This document shows positions 25,913 to 34,957 of a stretch of 64,000 bases of DNA, piece after piece. A model generated the notes under the pieces. It worked only from the letters and a program-made list of their open reading frames with translations, was not told where the DNA came from and did not search any database. Made by a program: the position numbers and the translations under genes. The stretch comes from Rhodoferax sp. TS-BS-61-7 (GTDB taxonomy: Bacteria > Pseudomonadota > Gammaproteobacteria > Burkholderiales > Burkholderiaceae_C): assembly GCF_002943465.1 (NCBI RefSeq), contig NZ_PTQY01000004.1, positions 310,001-374,000 on the forward strand, given 5' to 3'. How positions within the stretch are numbered: position 1 is the first letter of the stretch; each line of letters starts with the position of its first letter.

Positions 25913-27874
25913 ATGGCACTTATTACCCTTCTCGACGCCCAGCTGGCATTTGGGCACGTCCCCCTGCTCGACCACGCTGACTTTTCCCTTGAAACGCAGG
26001 AGCGCGTGGGCCTGATCGGCCGCAACGGCGCGGGTAAATCCTCCATGCTCAAGATTTTGGGCGGTATGGAACGGCCCGACGATGGCACCCTGCAGGTACA
26101 AGGCGGCACCCGCATTTCTTACGTGGCCCAAGAGCCGCAGCTGGATGGCGACGCTACGGTTTTCATAGCTGTTCGCGCAGGTTTGGAGCGGGTTATTGGC
26201 CTGATTGAGCAGTATTGCGCGGGCGAAGGTGACCTGGACGCGATGCAAAGCGAGATCGAAACCCTGGACGGCTGGAACTGGGAACAGCGCGTGAATGAAA
26301 CGCTGCAGCGCCTGCACCTGAACCCCGACGCTATCGTTAGCACCTTGTCCGGCGGTACCAAAAAGCGTGTGGCCCTGGCCCAGGCATTGGTGGCCCAGCC
26401 CGATGTGCTGCTGCTCGACGAGCCGACCAACCATTTGGACTTGGACTCCATCGAATGGCTGGAAGGCCTGCTGGTCGATTTCAAAGGCTCCATCATCACC
26501 ATCACCCACGACCGGTCCTTCCTCGATAACGTGGCCACGCGCATCGTTGAGCTGGACCGCGGCAAGCTGATGAGTTACCCCGGCAACTTTGCCGCCTACC
26601 TGCTGCAAAAAGAAGAACAGCTGGCGCAAGAAGCCGTCATCAATGCCAAGGCAGACAAGCTGCTGGCGCAAGAAGAAGTGTGGATTCGCAAGGGCGTCGA
26701 AGCGCGCCGCACCCGTGCCACCGCGCGCATCGTGCGCCTGGACGAGCTGCGCAGCAAACGCGAAGCGCGCCGCGATGTGGTTGGCAGCGTGAACATGGAT
26801 GTGAACACCGGCGACAAGAGCGGCAAGCTGGTGGCTGAACTCACGCACGTGTCCAAAACTTTTGGCGACCGCAAGATCGTCGACAACTTCACCGCCACGA
26901 TTCTGCGCGGCGACAAGATTGGCCTGCTAGGCCCCAACGGCGCGGGCAAGACCACGCTGCTCAAACTCATTCTGGGCGACCACAAGGCTGACCCGGCACC
27001 GGCCAATTCCCCCAAGCCCGAACCCGGCCACAGCCCCTGGGGCACGGTGCGCCAGGGTGCGAACATCACCGTCGCCTACTTCGACCAGATGCGCAACGCG
27101 CTGGACCTGGACGCCACGCTGGAAGACTTCATCAGTCCCGGCAGTGAGTGGATCGAGATTGGCAACCAGAAGAAGCACCGCAAGAGTTACCTGGGCGACT
27201 TTTTGTTCTCGCCGGCCCGCGCCACCTCACCTGTACGCAGCTTGAGCGGTGGCGAACGCAACCGCCTGCTGCTGGCCCGCCTGTTCGCCCGCCCGGCCAA
27301 CGTGCTGGTGCTGGACGAGCCGACCAACGATCTGGACATCGACACACTGGAACTGCTGGAAGACCTGCTGCAAAACTACGACGGCACGGTGTTCCTGGTC
27401 AGCCACGACCGGACCTTCTTGGACAACGTCGTCACCAGCACCATTGCCTACGAAGGCGACGCCAAGTGGCGCGAATACGAAGGCGGCGTCAGCGACTGGT
27501 TGATACAGACCAAACGGGCCAACGCCATCAATGCAGCGCAAGGCAAAACCACGGCCAAGCCCTTTAACTACGAGCGCGAGCAGCTACAAAAACAGGAGCA
27601 AGCCACCGCCCAAGTGAGTGCGGCTGCGCCGGCGGCGCCCGCGCCCACGAAGGCCAAAAAGCTCAGCTTCAAGGAACAACGCGAGCTGGACGCCCTGCCC
27701 GAGCAGATTGCGGCGCTGGAAGCCGAGCAGAAAGACATCACCGAGGCCCTGGCCGACGGCAGCCTCTACGCCAGCGACAACGCGCGCGCCATCGCCCTGT
27801 CCGAGCGCAATGCGCAGATCGACGAAGAACTGATGAACGCGCTGGAGCGTTGGGAAGTGCTGGGCAAGGCCTAA
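25913..27874 (+). CDS. ABC-F family ATPase, Uup-like
   Basis: 653 residues with two soluble ATPase domains and no membrane part. First domain: GRNGAGKSS, signature LSGGTKKRV, Walker B VLLLDEPTNHLD. Second: GPNGAGKTT, LSGGERNRL, VLVLDEPTNDLD. The linker between them is charged, and a C-terminal coiled coil (residues about 585-645) follows an Ala/Pro-rich hinge. This matches Uup, a ribosome- and DNA-associated protein. Two short stretches of the gene (26153-26190 and 27574-27602) resemble the dispersed repeat, in frame. Confidence 0.93.
   Translation: MALITLLDAQLAFGHVPLLDHADFSLETQERVGLIGRNGAGKSSMLKILGGMERPDDGTLQVQGGTRISYVAQEPQLDGDATVFIAVRAGLERVIGLIEQYCAGEGDLDAMQSEIETLDGWNWEQRVNETLQRLHLNPDAIVSTLSGGTKKRVALAQALVAQPDVLLLDEPTNHLDLDSIEWLEGLLVDFKGSIITITHDRSFLDNVATRIVELDRGKLMSYPGNFAAYLLQKEEQLAQEAVINAKADKLLAQEEVWIRKGVEARRTRATARIVRLDELRSKREARRDVVGSVNMDVNTGDKSGKLVAELTHVSKTFGDRKIVDNFTATILRGDKIGLLGPNGAGKTTLLKLILGDHKADPAPANSPKPEPGHSPWGTVRQGANITVAYFDQMRNALDLDATLEDFISPGSEWIEIGNQKKHRKSYLGDFLFSPARATSPVRSLSGGERNRLLLARLFARPANVLVLDEPTNDLDIDTLELLEDLLQNYDGTVFLVSHDRTFLDNVVTSTIAYEGDAKWREYEGGVSDWLIQTKRANAINAAQGKTTAKPFNYEREQLQKQEQATAQVSAAAPAAPAPTKAKKLSFKEQRELDALPEQIAALEAEQKDITEALADGSLYASDNARAIALSERNAQIDEELMNALERWEVLGKA
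26153..26190 (+). repeat. Partial dispersed repeat, copy F, inside the ABC-F gene
   Basis: GCTACGGTTTTCATAGCTGT followed by TCGCGCAG keeps the GCTAT-like/ATAGC hairpin and the CTG-TTCGCGCA core. It is read in frame as ATVFIAVRAG. Confidence 0.45.
27574..27602 (-). repeat. Partial dispersed repeat in the ABC-F linker
   Basis: GCGCGAGCAGCTAC...CAGGAGCA matches copy I at 58557 in about 22 of 26 positions. It may be coincidence, since the encoded residues fit a Uup linker. Confidence 0.35.
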
Positions 27875-27896
27875 GGCGGTTTCGGCGCAAGGTCGG

Positions 27897-29168
27897 CTAG
27901 ACCACCTTGGCTGCGCGCAGCGCGGCAATGGCTGCCGCGTCCAGCCCCAGCCCCGCCAACACGTCGTCGGTGTGCTCGCCCAGCGCGGGCGGCGCATGGC
28001 GCAGCTGTACTGGTGCGTCGCCCAGGCGTAGCGGGCTGGCCACGGTTGCTATGCTTTCAATAGCTGTTTGCGCAGTAGCTACGGGCGCTAGGGCCTGTTT
28101 TTGCACCAAACCACGGGCCTGCACCTGGGCGTCGGCAAAGGCCTGGTCCACGGTGTTGATGGGGCCACAGGGCACGGCCTTGTCCTCCAGCAGCGTTATC
28201 CACTCGGCCGTGGTGCGCCAGCGCGTGACCTCCCGCAAGATCGGAATCAGCGTGGCGCGGTGCGCCACACGTTCGGTGTTGGTGCCAAAGCGCGGGTCTT
28301 GCGCCCACTCGGGGTGGCCCGCCGCCGCGCTGAAACGGGCAAACTGCCCGTCGTTGCCGATAGCCAGCAGCATGGCGCCATCCGCCGTGGGGAAGTCCTG
28401 GTAGGGCACCAGGCTGGGGTGGGCGTTGCCCATGCGCTGCGGCACCTGGCCGGTGTTCAAAAAGCCCGCGGCCTGGTTGGCCAAGATGGCCATGCCCACG
28501 TCTAACAGCGCCATGTCGATGTGCTGGCCCTGCCCCGTGCGGTGCCGCATTTCCACCGCTGCCAGGATGGCGCTGGTGGCATAGATGCCGGTGAACACAT
28601 CGGTAATGGCCACGCCCGCGCGCTGCGGGCCGCCACCGGGTTCACCATCGGCTCGGCCGGTGATGCTCATCATGCCGCTCATGGCCTGCACCATGAGGTC
28701 GTAACCCGCGCGCTCGGCGTAGGGGCCTGTCTGGCCAAAGCCCGTGATGGAGCAATAAATCAGGCGCGGGTTCACTTCTTTGAGGCTGGCGTAATCCAAC
28801 CCGTAATGCGCGAGGCCTCCCACCTTGAAGTTCTCCACCAGGATGTCGCTCTGCAGCGCCATCTGGCGGATCAGCGCCTGGCCCTCGGGCTTGGCGATGT
28901 CGATGGTGATGGAGCGTTTGTTGCGGTTGCAAGCCGTGAAGTAACTGGCGTGCGCCGTGTCGTGGCCGCGCGCGTCCTGCAAAAAGGGCGGACCCCAGTG
29001 GCGGGTGTCATCGCCCACCTCGGGCCGCTCCACCTTCACCACATCGGCGCCCAGGTCGGCCAGCATTTGTGTGCACCAGGGGCCGGCCAGCACGCGGGAC
29101 AGGTCCAGCACCTTGAGGTGGCTCAGGGCACCGGTGGGCACAGGGCTTGGGGGGGAAGTGGCTTGCAT
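27897..29168 (-). CDS. Class III CoA-transferase, probably succinyl-CoA:glutarate CoA-transferase
   Basis: 423-residue CaiB/BaiF-family enzyme. The opening GALSHLKVLDLSRVLAGPWC and the GDDTRHWGPPF motif resemble those of glutarate CoA-transferases (GcdG/SUGCT) as I recall them. The catalytic Asp follows in HIDMALLDVG. It would activate glutarate to glutaryl-CoA for GcdH, encoded nine kilobases away at 37.4 kb. Other dicarboxylates are possible. A copy of the dispersed repeat is translated within the C-terminal third (around residues 354-374), an insertion relative to family expectation. ATG at 29168 chosen by domain start. Confidence 0.8.
   Translation of the reverse strand: MQATSPPSPVPTGALSHLKVLDLSRVLAGPWCTQMLADLGADVVKVERPEVGDDTRHWGPPFLQDARGHDTAHASYFTACNRNKRSITIDIAKPEGQALIRQMALQSDILVENFKVGGLAHYGLDYASLKEVNPRLIYCSITGFGQTGPYAERAGYDLMVQAMSGMMSITGRADGEPGGGPQRAGVAITDVFTGIYATSAILAAVEMRHRTGQGQHIDMALLDVGMAILANQAAGFLNTGQVPQRMGNAHPSLVPYQDFPTADGAMLLAIGNDGQFARFSAAAGHPEWAQDPRFGTNTERVAHRATLIPILREVTRWRTTAEWITLLEDKAVPCGPINTVDQAFADAQVQARGLVQKQALAPVATAQTAIESIATVASPLRLGDAPVQLRHAPPALGEHTDDVLAGLGLDAAAIAALRAAKVV
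28047..28105 (+). repeat. Dispersed repeat, copy G, inside the CoA-transferase gene
   Basis: GCTATGCTTTCAATAGC hairpin, TGTTTGCGCAGTAGCTACGG, then GCGCTAGGGCCTG. All blocks of the family are present, within a coding region and read in frame on the minus strand. Confidence 0.75.
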
Positions 29169-29262
29169 GGTGAAGAACTCGCGAAAGGCGGAAAAGCCCA
29201 TGTTACCCGCCCAAAACGCTCGGTGTTTTCCCTGAGTTTGGCAACCGGAAGCGGTTTTGGCG

Positions 29263-29291
29263 TTGACAGGTAACTGCATAAATTCTTTAAT
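29263..29291 (+). promoter_or_regulatory. Sigma-70 promoter of the sugar operon
   Basis: TTGACA (29263-29268), 17-base spacer, TTTAAT (29286-29291): full -35 match and five of six at -10. Confidence 0.85.
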
Positions 29292-29297
29292 TTCTAT

Positions 29298-29315
29298 CTT
29301 GAAAACGTTTTCAAG
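29298..29315. promoter_or_regulatory. LacI-family operator
   Basis: Perfect 18-base palindrome CTTGAAAACGTTTTCAAG with central CG, the hallmark of LacI-type sites. It starts seven bases after the -10 hexamer, so a bound repressor would cover the transcription start. Confidence 0.88.
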
Positions 29316-29390
29316 CGTTCTTTTTGCCGATTGGCAACGATTTCATGTGGTCCCGTGTTTTCGTACCCAACAACTTTTCAGGAGACAGCG

Positions 29391-30623
29391 ATGCGCACTT
29401 TCAAACACAGCACCCTGGCCGTATTGGCCGCCAGCATGGGCCTGGCCGGTAGCGCCATGGCCCAAACTGCCGAAGTGATCCACTGGTGGACCTCGGGCGG
29501 CGAATCTGCCGCCGTGCAAGAGCTGGCAGCCGCCTACAAGGCCGCTGGCGGCACCTGGGTAGACACCGCCATTGCCGGCGGCGACAACGCCCGCAACACC
29601 ACGCTGAACCGTATTGCTGGCGGCAAGCCGCCCACCGTGGCCCAGTTCAACACCTCCAAGCAGTACCACGAAGTGGTGGCCGAAGGCCTGTTGAACGATA
29701 TCGACGCCGTGGCCGTGAAAGAGGGCTGGGACAAGATCTTTCCCGAGCCATTGAAGAAGTTCGTCAAGATCAACGGCAAGTACTTCGCCATGCCGGTGAA
29801 CATCCACAACCCCTCGTGGTTCTGGTACTCCAAGGCGGTGCTGGCCAAGGCCGGCGTTACCGCCGAGCCACAGAGCATGGAGCAGTTTTTCGCCGCGCTG
29901 GACAAGATCAAGGCCTCGGGTGCTATTCCCTTGGCTCTGGGTGGCCAGACTTGGCAAGAAGGCATTCTGTTCAACGCCATCTTGCACACTGCTGGTGGCG
30001 CCGACCTGTACCGCAAGTTCTACGCTAGCACCGACGGTGCCGTGGCCACCTCGGCCGAGTTCAAGAAGATCCTGAGCGACTTCAAGCGCCTCAAGGGTTA
30101 TGTGGATGCAGGCTCCCCCAACCGCGACTGGAACGTGGCCACCGCCATGGTGATCTCCAACAAGGCCGGTTTCCAAGTCATGGGTGACTGGGCCAAGGGC
30201 GAATTCGCCGTGGCCAAACAAACCGCCGGCAAGGACTTTGGCTGCTTCCCCGGCTGGGGTGCCAAGGCGCCCTACATGATTGAAGGCGATGTGTTTGTGT
30301 TCCCCAAGACCAAAGACGCCAACGCCATCAAAGCCCAGCAACTGTTCGCCACCGTGGCCACATCGCCAGCCGTGCAAGTGGCCTTCAACGCCAAGAAGGG
30401 CTCCATCCCCATCCGTACCGATGTGGACATGGGCAAGCTCGACATCTGCAGCCAGCAGGGTGTAACCGCGCTGAAAGACCCCGCACGCCATCTCGCGTCG
30501 CCCAACCAGTCAGTAGCCCCCGAAAAGAAGGGCCAGATTGACGACGCCATCACCAAGTTCTGGAACACCGACCAGTCTGTGGACGACGCAGCCAAGGCCT
30601 TTGCGGCCATCCTGAAGGGCTAA
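29391..30623 (+). CDS. Carbohydrate ABC transporter substrate-binding protein
   Basis: 410 residues with a signal peptide (MRTFKHSTLAVLAASMGLAG...AMAQ), then AEVIHWWTSGGESAAVQELA, an opening shared with the glucose-binding GtsA proteins of pseudomonads. The sugar-binding extracellular family 1 fold is otherwise normal. Given the two GH1 beta-glucosidases in the same operon, glucose, cellobiose or a beta-glucoside is the likely ligand. Preceded by GGAGA and downstream of a LacI operator. A strong hairpin separates it from the permease genes, probably raising its expression over theirs. Confidence 0.92.
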   Translation: MRTFKHSTLAVLAASMGLAGSAMAQTAEVIHWWTSGGESAAVQELAAAYKAAGGTWVDTAIAGGDNARNTTLNRIAGGKPPTVAQFNTSKQYHEVVAEGLLNDIDAVAVKEGWDKIFPEPLKKFVKINGKYFAMPVNIHNPSWFWYSKAVLAKAGVTAEPQSMEQFFAALDKIKASGAIPLALGGQTWQEGILFNAILHTAGGADLYRKFYASTDGAVATSAEFKKILSDFKRLKGYVDAGSPNRDWNVATAMVISNKAGFQVMGDWAKGEFAVAKQTAGKDFGCFPGWGAKAPYMIEGDVFVFPKTKDANAIKAQQLFATVATSPAVQVAFNAKKGSIPIRTDVDMGKLDICSQQGVTALKDPARHLASPNQSVAPEKKGQIDDAITKFWNTDQSVDDAAKAFAAILKG

Positions 30624-30636
30624 ACCCCTCACCTTC

Positions 30637-30677
30637 ACCGCAGTGCGCTGCCCCGGTGGTGCACTGCGGTGTGTTTT
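30637..30677 (+). terminator. Attenuator-like hairpin after the binding-protein gene
   Basis: Perfect 10-bp stem ACCGCAGTGC (30637-30646) and GCACTGCGGT (30661-30670), followed by GTGTTTT. It lies inside the operon, parallel to the hairpin after ytfQ. Confidence 0.7.
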
Positions 30678-30704
30678 GACTTTGACTCTGTAGGTTCTCT
30701 GTAT

Positions 30705-31598
30705 ATGCACAAGCTCAAGCGGGGGCGACCACCGAACTGGTGGCTCATGGTGGCCCTGCTGCCCATGGCCGTGACGGCCCTGGTTGGCTACCTGACCACC
30801 GTGGTGTGGTCCATCGGTATTTCGTTTACCAGTTCCCGGATGTTTCCCAAGGCCGAGTTCGTCGGCCTGCTGCAGTACAACAAGCTCTTTGCCAATGAGC
30901 GCTGGCTCATCTCGGTGAACAACCTGGTGGTGTACGGCGTGCTGGCCATCAGCCTGTGCATGGTGCTGGGCTTTTTGATGGCGGTCTTCATCGACCAGAA
31001 AATCCGGGCCGAGAGCCTGTTTCGCAGCATTTTTCTCTACCCCTACGCCATGTCCTTTGTGGTCACCGGCCTGGTCTGGCAGTGGATGCTGAACCCGACC
31101 ATGGGCCTGCAGTCCGCTCTGCGCAGCCTGGGCTTTGCCAATGCCACGGTCGACTGGATCGTGAGCCAAGACAAGGTGATGTACTGCATCGTTATCGCCG
31201 CCGTCTGGCAGGCCTCGGGCCTGGTCATGGCCATTTTGCTGGCCGGCCTGCGCGGGGTGGATGCCGAAATCTGGAAGGCCAGCCGGCTGGACGGCATTCC
31301 CACTTGGCGCGTCTACGTGAGCATCGTGCTACCCATGATCCGCGGCGCCGTGGCCACCGCTTTCATCTTGCAAGCCATTGCGGCCATCAAGGTCTACGAC
31401 ACCGTCAACTCCATGACCGGCGGCGGCCCCGGCCTGGCCAGCGAGGTGCCGGCCAAATTCATCCTGGACCACCTGTTCCAACGCGGCGCCATTGGCCTGG
31501 CATCCGCCGCCTCGGTGGTGATGCTGGCCACGGTGCTCGCGCTGCTAGTGCCCTACTATTTTGTGCGCAAGCACCAGGCCCAGGGAGGCCGCGCATGA
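30705..31598 (+). CDS. Sugar ABC transporter permease (first)
   Basis: 297 residues, six membrane segments, MalF/UgpA-type without extra periplasmic domain. The EAA loop region reads EIWKASRLDGIPTWRVYVSI, the cytosolic contact to the ATPase. I start at ATG 30705 (MHKLKRGRPP) rather than upstream in the hairpin region. The end overlaps the second permease by four bases. With the next gene it forms the channel of the beta-glucoside/glucose importer. Confidence 0.92.
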   Translation: MHKLKRGRPPNWWLMVALLPMAVTALVGYLTTVVWSIGISFTSSRMFPKAEFVGLLQYNKLFANERWLISVNNLVVYGVLAISLCMVLGFLMAVFIDQKIRAESLFRSIFLYPYAMSFVVTGLVWQWMLNPTMGLQSALRSLGFANATVDWIVSQDKVMYCIVIAAVWQASGLVMAILLAGLRGVDAEIWKASRLDGIPTWRVYVSIVLPMIRGAVATAFILQAIAAIKVYDTVNSMTGGGPGLASEVPAKFILDHLFQRGAIGLASAASVVMLATVLALLVPYYFVRKHQAQGGRA

Positions 31599-32482
31599 CC
31601 ACTACAAAAACCATAGCACATCGCGCACGTTCCACCTGGACTCCGGCCCGAATTGGCACTTATGCCTTCTTGCTGAGCGCAGCTGCGTTTTTCTTGCTGC
31701 CGCTATACGTGATGCTGGTCACGTCGTTCAAGACGATGCCCGAAATCCAGGACAGCTCCATCTTCGCCCTGCCCATGGCCCCCACGCTGGACGCCTGGGT
31801 CACCGCCTGGTCCAGCGCCTGCACCGGGCTGGAATGCAAAGGCCTGCAAGTGGGCTTCTGGAACTCGGTGCAAATCGTGGTGCCCAGCACCATCGTCTCC
31901 ATCCTGATTGGTGCCATCAACGGCTACGCACTCTCGTTCTGGAAATCACGCTATGCCAACGCCCTGTTTGCCATCCTGCTGATTGCGGTGTTTGTGCCCT
32001 ACCAGGTCATCCTCTACCCGCTGGTGCGCATGCTGTCGGCGGTAGGCCTGTTTGGCTCCTTGCCCGCCATCGTGGTCATCCACACCATCTTTGGCATGCC
32101 AGTCATGACGCTGCTGTTCCGCAACTACTACAGCGCCATCCCGGACGAGTTGTTCAAGGCCGCCCGCATTGATGGTGGTGGTTTTTGGCGCATTTTTCTG
32201 GAGCTGATGTTGCCCATGTCGGCCCCGATCGCCATCGTGGCCACCATCATGCAGGTCACCAACATCTGGAACGACTACCTGCTGGGCCTCACCTTCGGCG
32301 GCACCGAGTTTTCGCCTATGACGGTGCAGCTCAACAACATCGTCAACAGCACGTTTGGCGAGCGCACCTACAACGTCAACATGGCCGCCACCATCCTCAC
32401 CTCGGCGGTTCCTCTCCTCATTTACCTCGTCTCCGGGCGCTGGTTTGTTCGCGGCATTGCCTCCGGCGCCGTCAAAGGTTGA
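31595..32482 (+). CDS. Sugar ABC transporter permease (second)
   Basis: 295 residues, MalG/UgpE type, six membrane segments. The EAA loop is ELFKAARIDGGGFWRIFLEL. Starts with ATGA overlap to the first permease. A periplasmic Cys pair lies in the loop SSACTGLECKG. The N-terminal coding bases 31600-31630 weakly resemble the dispersed repeat. Followed after seven bases by the ATPase gene. Confidence 0.92.
   Translation: MTTTKTIAHRARSTWTPARIGTYAFLLSAAAFFLLPLYVMLVTSFKTMPEIQDSSIFALPMAPTLDAWVTAWSSACTGLECKGLQVGFWNSVQIVVPSTIVSILIGAINGYALSFWKSRYANALFAILLIAVFVPYQVILYPLVRMLSAVGLFGSLPAIVVIHTIFGMPVMTLLFRNYYSAIPDELFKAARIDGGGFWRIFLELMLPMSAPIAIVATIMQVTNIWNDYLLGLTFGGTEFSPMTVQLNNIVNSTFGERTYNVNMAATILTSAVPLLIYLVSGRWFVRGIASGAVKG
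31600..31630 (+). repeat. Possible degenerate dispersed repeat at a gene start
   Basis: CTACAAAAACCATAGCACAT followed by CGCGCACG keeps the hairpin and GCGCA core spacing of copy E. Similarity is weak. Confidence 0.25.
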
Positions 32483-32489
32483 TTTCTCC

Positions 32490-33572
32490 ATGGCTTCCAT
32501 TTCCATCCAATCCCTCGACATCACGCTGGGCCACAACCCTGTCATCAGCCAGCTCAACCTGGAGGTGCAGGAAGGCGAGTTCCTGGTGCTGCTGGGCCCT
32601 TCAGGCTGCGGCAAGTCCACCCTGCTGCACAGCATTGCAGGGCTGATTGACGTGACCGACGGCAGCATTGCCATTGGTGGCCAGGACGTGACTTGGGCCG
32701 ACCCCAAGGACCGTGGCATCGGCATGGTGTTCCAGAGTTACGCGCTCTACCCCACCATGACGGTGGAGAAAAACATGGCCTTCGGCCCCCGCATCAGTGG
32801 CGTGCCCAAGGCCGAGATCGCCAAACGCGTGGAGCGCGCCGCCAGCATGCTGCACCTGACCGAGCTGCTGCAGCGCAAGCCCGCCAACCTCTCGGGCGGC
32901 CAGCGCCAGCGCGTGGCCATTGGTCGGGCCTTGGTGCGCGAGGCCGCGGTGTTTCTGTTTGACGAACCGCTCTCCAACCTGGACGCCAAGCTGCGCTCCG
33001 AATTGCGCCGCGAGCTCAAGGAACTACACGCCAGCCTGGGCGCCACCATGGTCTACGTGACCCACGACCAGGTGGAAGCCATGACACTGGCCAGCCGCAT
33101 TGCGGTGATGCGCGGCGGCAAGATCCAGCAGATCGACGCCCCCGCCGTGGTCTACGGCAAACCGGCCAATATGTACGTGGCCGGCTTCCTGGGTTCGCCC
33201 AGCATGAACTTCATCGAAGGCCGCCTGCACAACGGCGACCAGGGCGTGCGCTTTGTCAACGACACGGTGAGCCTGGATGTGTCGGCCTACGCCTTTGCGC
33301 AGGTCCCCCTGGACGGCCAGGCCGTGGTGCTGGGCATCCGCCCGGAGGACCTGAGCGCGGCCACGCAGCCCGGCAACCACCACCTACAGGCGCGCGTGCG
33401 CTTGGTCGAACCCATGGGCCCCAACCAGGTGTTGTGGCTGCAGGTCGGTGCACAGCAGCTGGGCCTGACCACCGACAGCACGCTGGCAGCGCCCGCTGGC
33501 GCCGAGGTGTACGTGACGCTGGCAGCGCACCGCGTCTCGCTGTTTGACCCCAGCACCCAGGACCGCCTGTGA
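32490..33572 (+). CDS. Sugar ABC transporter ATPase, UgpC/MalK family
   Basis: 360 residues. N-terminal ATPase: Walker A GPSGCGKST, Q-loop FQSYALYP, signature NLSGGQRQRVAIGRA, Walker B VFLFDEPLSNLD, switch His in YVTHDQVEAMT. The C-terminal OB-type regulatory domain (TOBE) is present from about residue 240, which links such ATPases to regulation. Its stop codon overlaps the first beta-glucosidase start (TGATG). Confidence 0.94.
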   Translation: MASISIQSLDITLGHNPVISQLNLEVQEGEFLVLLGPSGCGKSTLLHSIAGLIDVTDGSIAIGGQDVTWADPKDRGIGMVFQSYALYPTMTVEKNMAFGPRISGVPKAEIAKRVERAASMLHLTELLQRKPANLSGGQRQRVAIGRALVREAAVFLFDEPLSNLDAKLRSELRRELKELHASLGATMVYVTHDQVEAMTLASRIAVMRGGKIQQIDAPAVVYGKPANMYVAGFLGSPSMNFIEGRLHNGDQGVRFVNDTVSLDVSAYAFAQVPLDGQAVVLGIRPEDLSAATQPGNHHLQARVRLVEPMGPNQVLWLQVGAQQLGLTTDSTLAAPAGAEVYVTLAAHRVSLFDPSTQDRL

Positions 33573-34927
33573 TGCCAGCACACACCCTGCCAGACCCACA
33601 GGCCTTTCCGAAGGAATTCCTCTTCGGCGCGGCCACCAGCGCCTACCAGATCGAGGGCGCTGTGCATGCCGACGGCCGTGGCTTGAGCATGTGGGACAGC
33701 TTTGCCCACAACAGCGGCCGCATTGCCGATGGCAGCACCGGCGACGTGGCCTGCGACCACTACCACCGCATGGAAAGTGATGTGGCGCTCATCCAGTCGC
33801 TGGGCCACACGGCCTACCGCTTCTCGGTAGCCTGGCCACGTGTGCTGCCCACCGGGCGCGGCACCGTCAACACCCCGGGCCTGGACTTTTACGACCGCCT
33901 GGTGGACCAACTGCTGGCACGTGGCATCACGCCCTACGCCACGCTGTACCACTGGGACCTGCCGTTGGCCCTGCACGCGCAGGGCGGCTGGCTGCGCCGT
34001 GATACCTGCCACGCCTTTGCCGAATTTGCCGAGGTGGTGGCGCGCCGCCTGGGCGACCGGGTGCACAGCTATGCCACGCTAAACGAGCCACGCTGCAGCG
34101 CCACCGTGGGTTACCAAGAGGGCCGCCACGCGCCCGGCCTGCAAGACCGCGGCATGGCCCTGCAGGCCGCCCACCACCTGATGCTGGCGCACGGCCTGGC
34201 AGTGCCCGCCCTGCGCGCCCACACCCGTACGGCGCAAGTCGGCGTGGTGCTGGACGTGAAGCCCTACTACGCGGCTGACACCCGCACTGAGACCACCCAC
34301 GCCGTGCAGATGGCCGATGGGGTGTTCAACCGCTGGTTTCTGGACCCGATCTTCCACGGCCACTACCCGCAGGACGTGTGGCAAGCCCATGGCGACCTGG
34401 TGCCCGTGGTGCACGCCGATGACCTGCAGACTATCTGCCAGCCGCTGGACGCACTGGGCATCAACTACTACACGCGTGGCCATGTCGTGCACGACGGCGC
34501 CCTGCCTTTCCCCCATGCGCGCGAGGTGCCGGTGGACGGTGCCACCTACACCACCATGGGTTGGGAGGTGTTTCCCGAAGGCCTGCGCCAGATGCTGGTG
34601 CGCATCCACCGCGAATACGCGCCTGCCAACCTGTACGTGGCCGAGAACGGTGCCGCGCTGGACGACCACGTGCACGCAGGCCGCGTGCACGATCCGGTGC
34701 GTGTGCGTTACCTGCAAGAACATCTGGAGGCTTGCGCCCAGGCTCTGGCCCAGGGTGTTCCGTTGCAGGCCTGGTTGGGCTGGAGCCTGATGGACAACTA
34801 CGAATGGGGCAAGGGCTACACCCAACGCTTTGGCCTGTGCCATGTGGACTACGCCACCCAGACCCGAACCCCCAAAGACAGTGCCCTCTGGCTGCGTGAG
34901 TTCATTACGCGCCACCGGGCAATCTGA
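33572..34927 (+). CDS. GH1 beta-glucosidase (first copy)
   Basis: 451 residues, glycoside hydrolase family 1, cytosolic (no signal peptide). It opens FLFGAATSAYQIEGA. The acid/base Glu is at about residue 172 (TLNEPR) and the nucleophile Glu at about 358 (VAENGAAL). It hydrolyses beta-glucosides or cellobiose after uptake. The nucleophile motif is AENG rather than the common TENG, a conservative change. The start is coupled to the ATPase gene (TGATG). A second GH1 gene follows 30 bases later, with many shared segments, suggesting an old tandem duplication. Confidence 0.95.
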   Translation: MPAHTLPDPQAFPKEFLFGAATSAYQIEGAVHADGRGLSMWDSFAHNSGRIADGSTGDVACDHYHRMESDVALIQSLGHTAYRFSVAWPRVLPTGRGTVNTPGLDFYDRLVDQLLARGITPYATLYHWDLPLALHAQGGWLRRDTCHAFAEFAEVVARRLGDRVHSYATLNEPRCSATVGYQEGRHAPGLQDRGMALQAAHHLMLAHGLAVPALRAHTRTAQVGVVLDVKPYYAADTRTETTHAVQMADGVFNRWFLDPIFHGHYPQDVWQAHGDLVPVVHADDLQTICQPLDALGINYYTRGHVVHDGALPFPHAREVPVDGATYTTMGWEVFPEGLRQMLVRIHREYAPANLYVAENGAALDDHVHAGRVHDPVRVRYLQEHLEACAQALAQGVPLQAWLGWSLMDNYEWGKGYTQRFGLCHVDYATQTRTPKDSALWLREFITRHRAI

Positions 34928-34957
34928 TACCTTTCAACTTCACCACTTGGTTTACCT

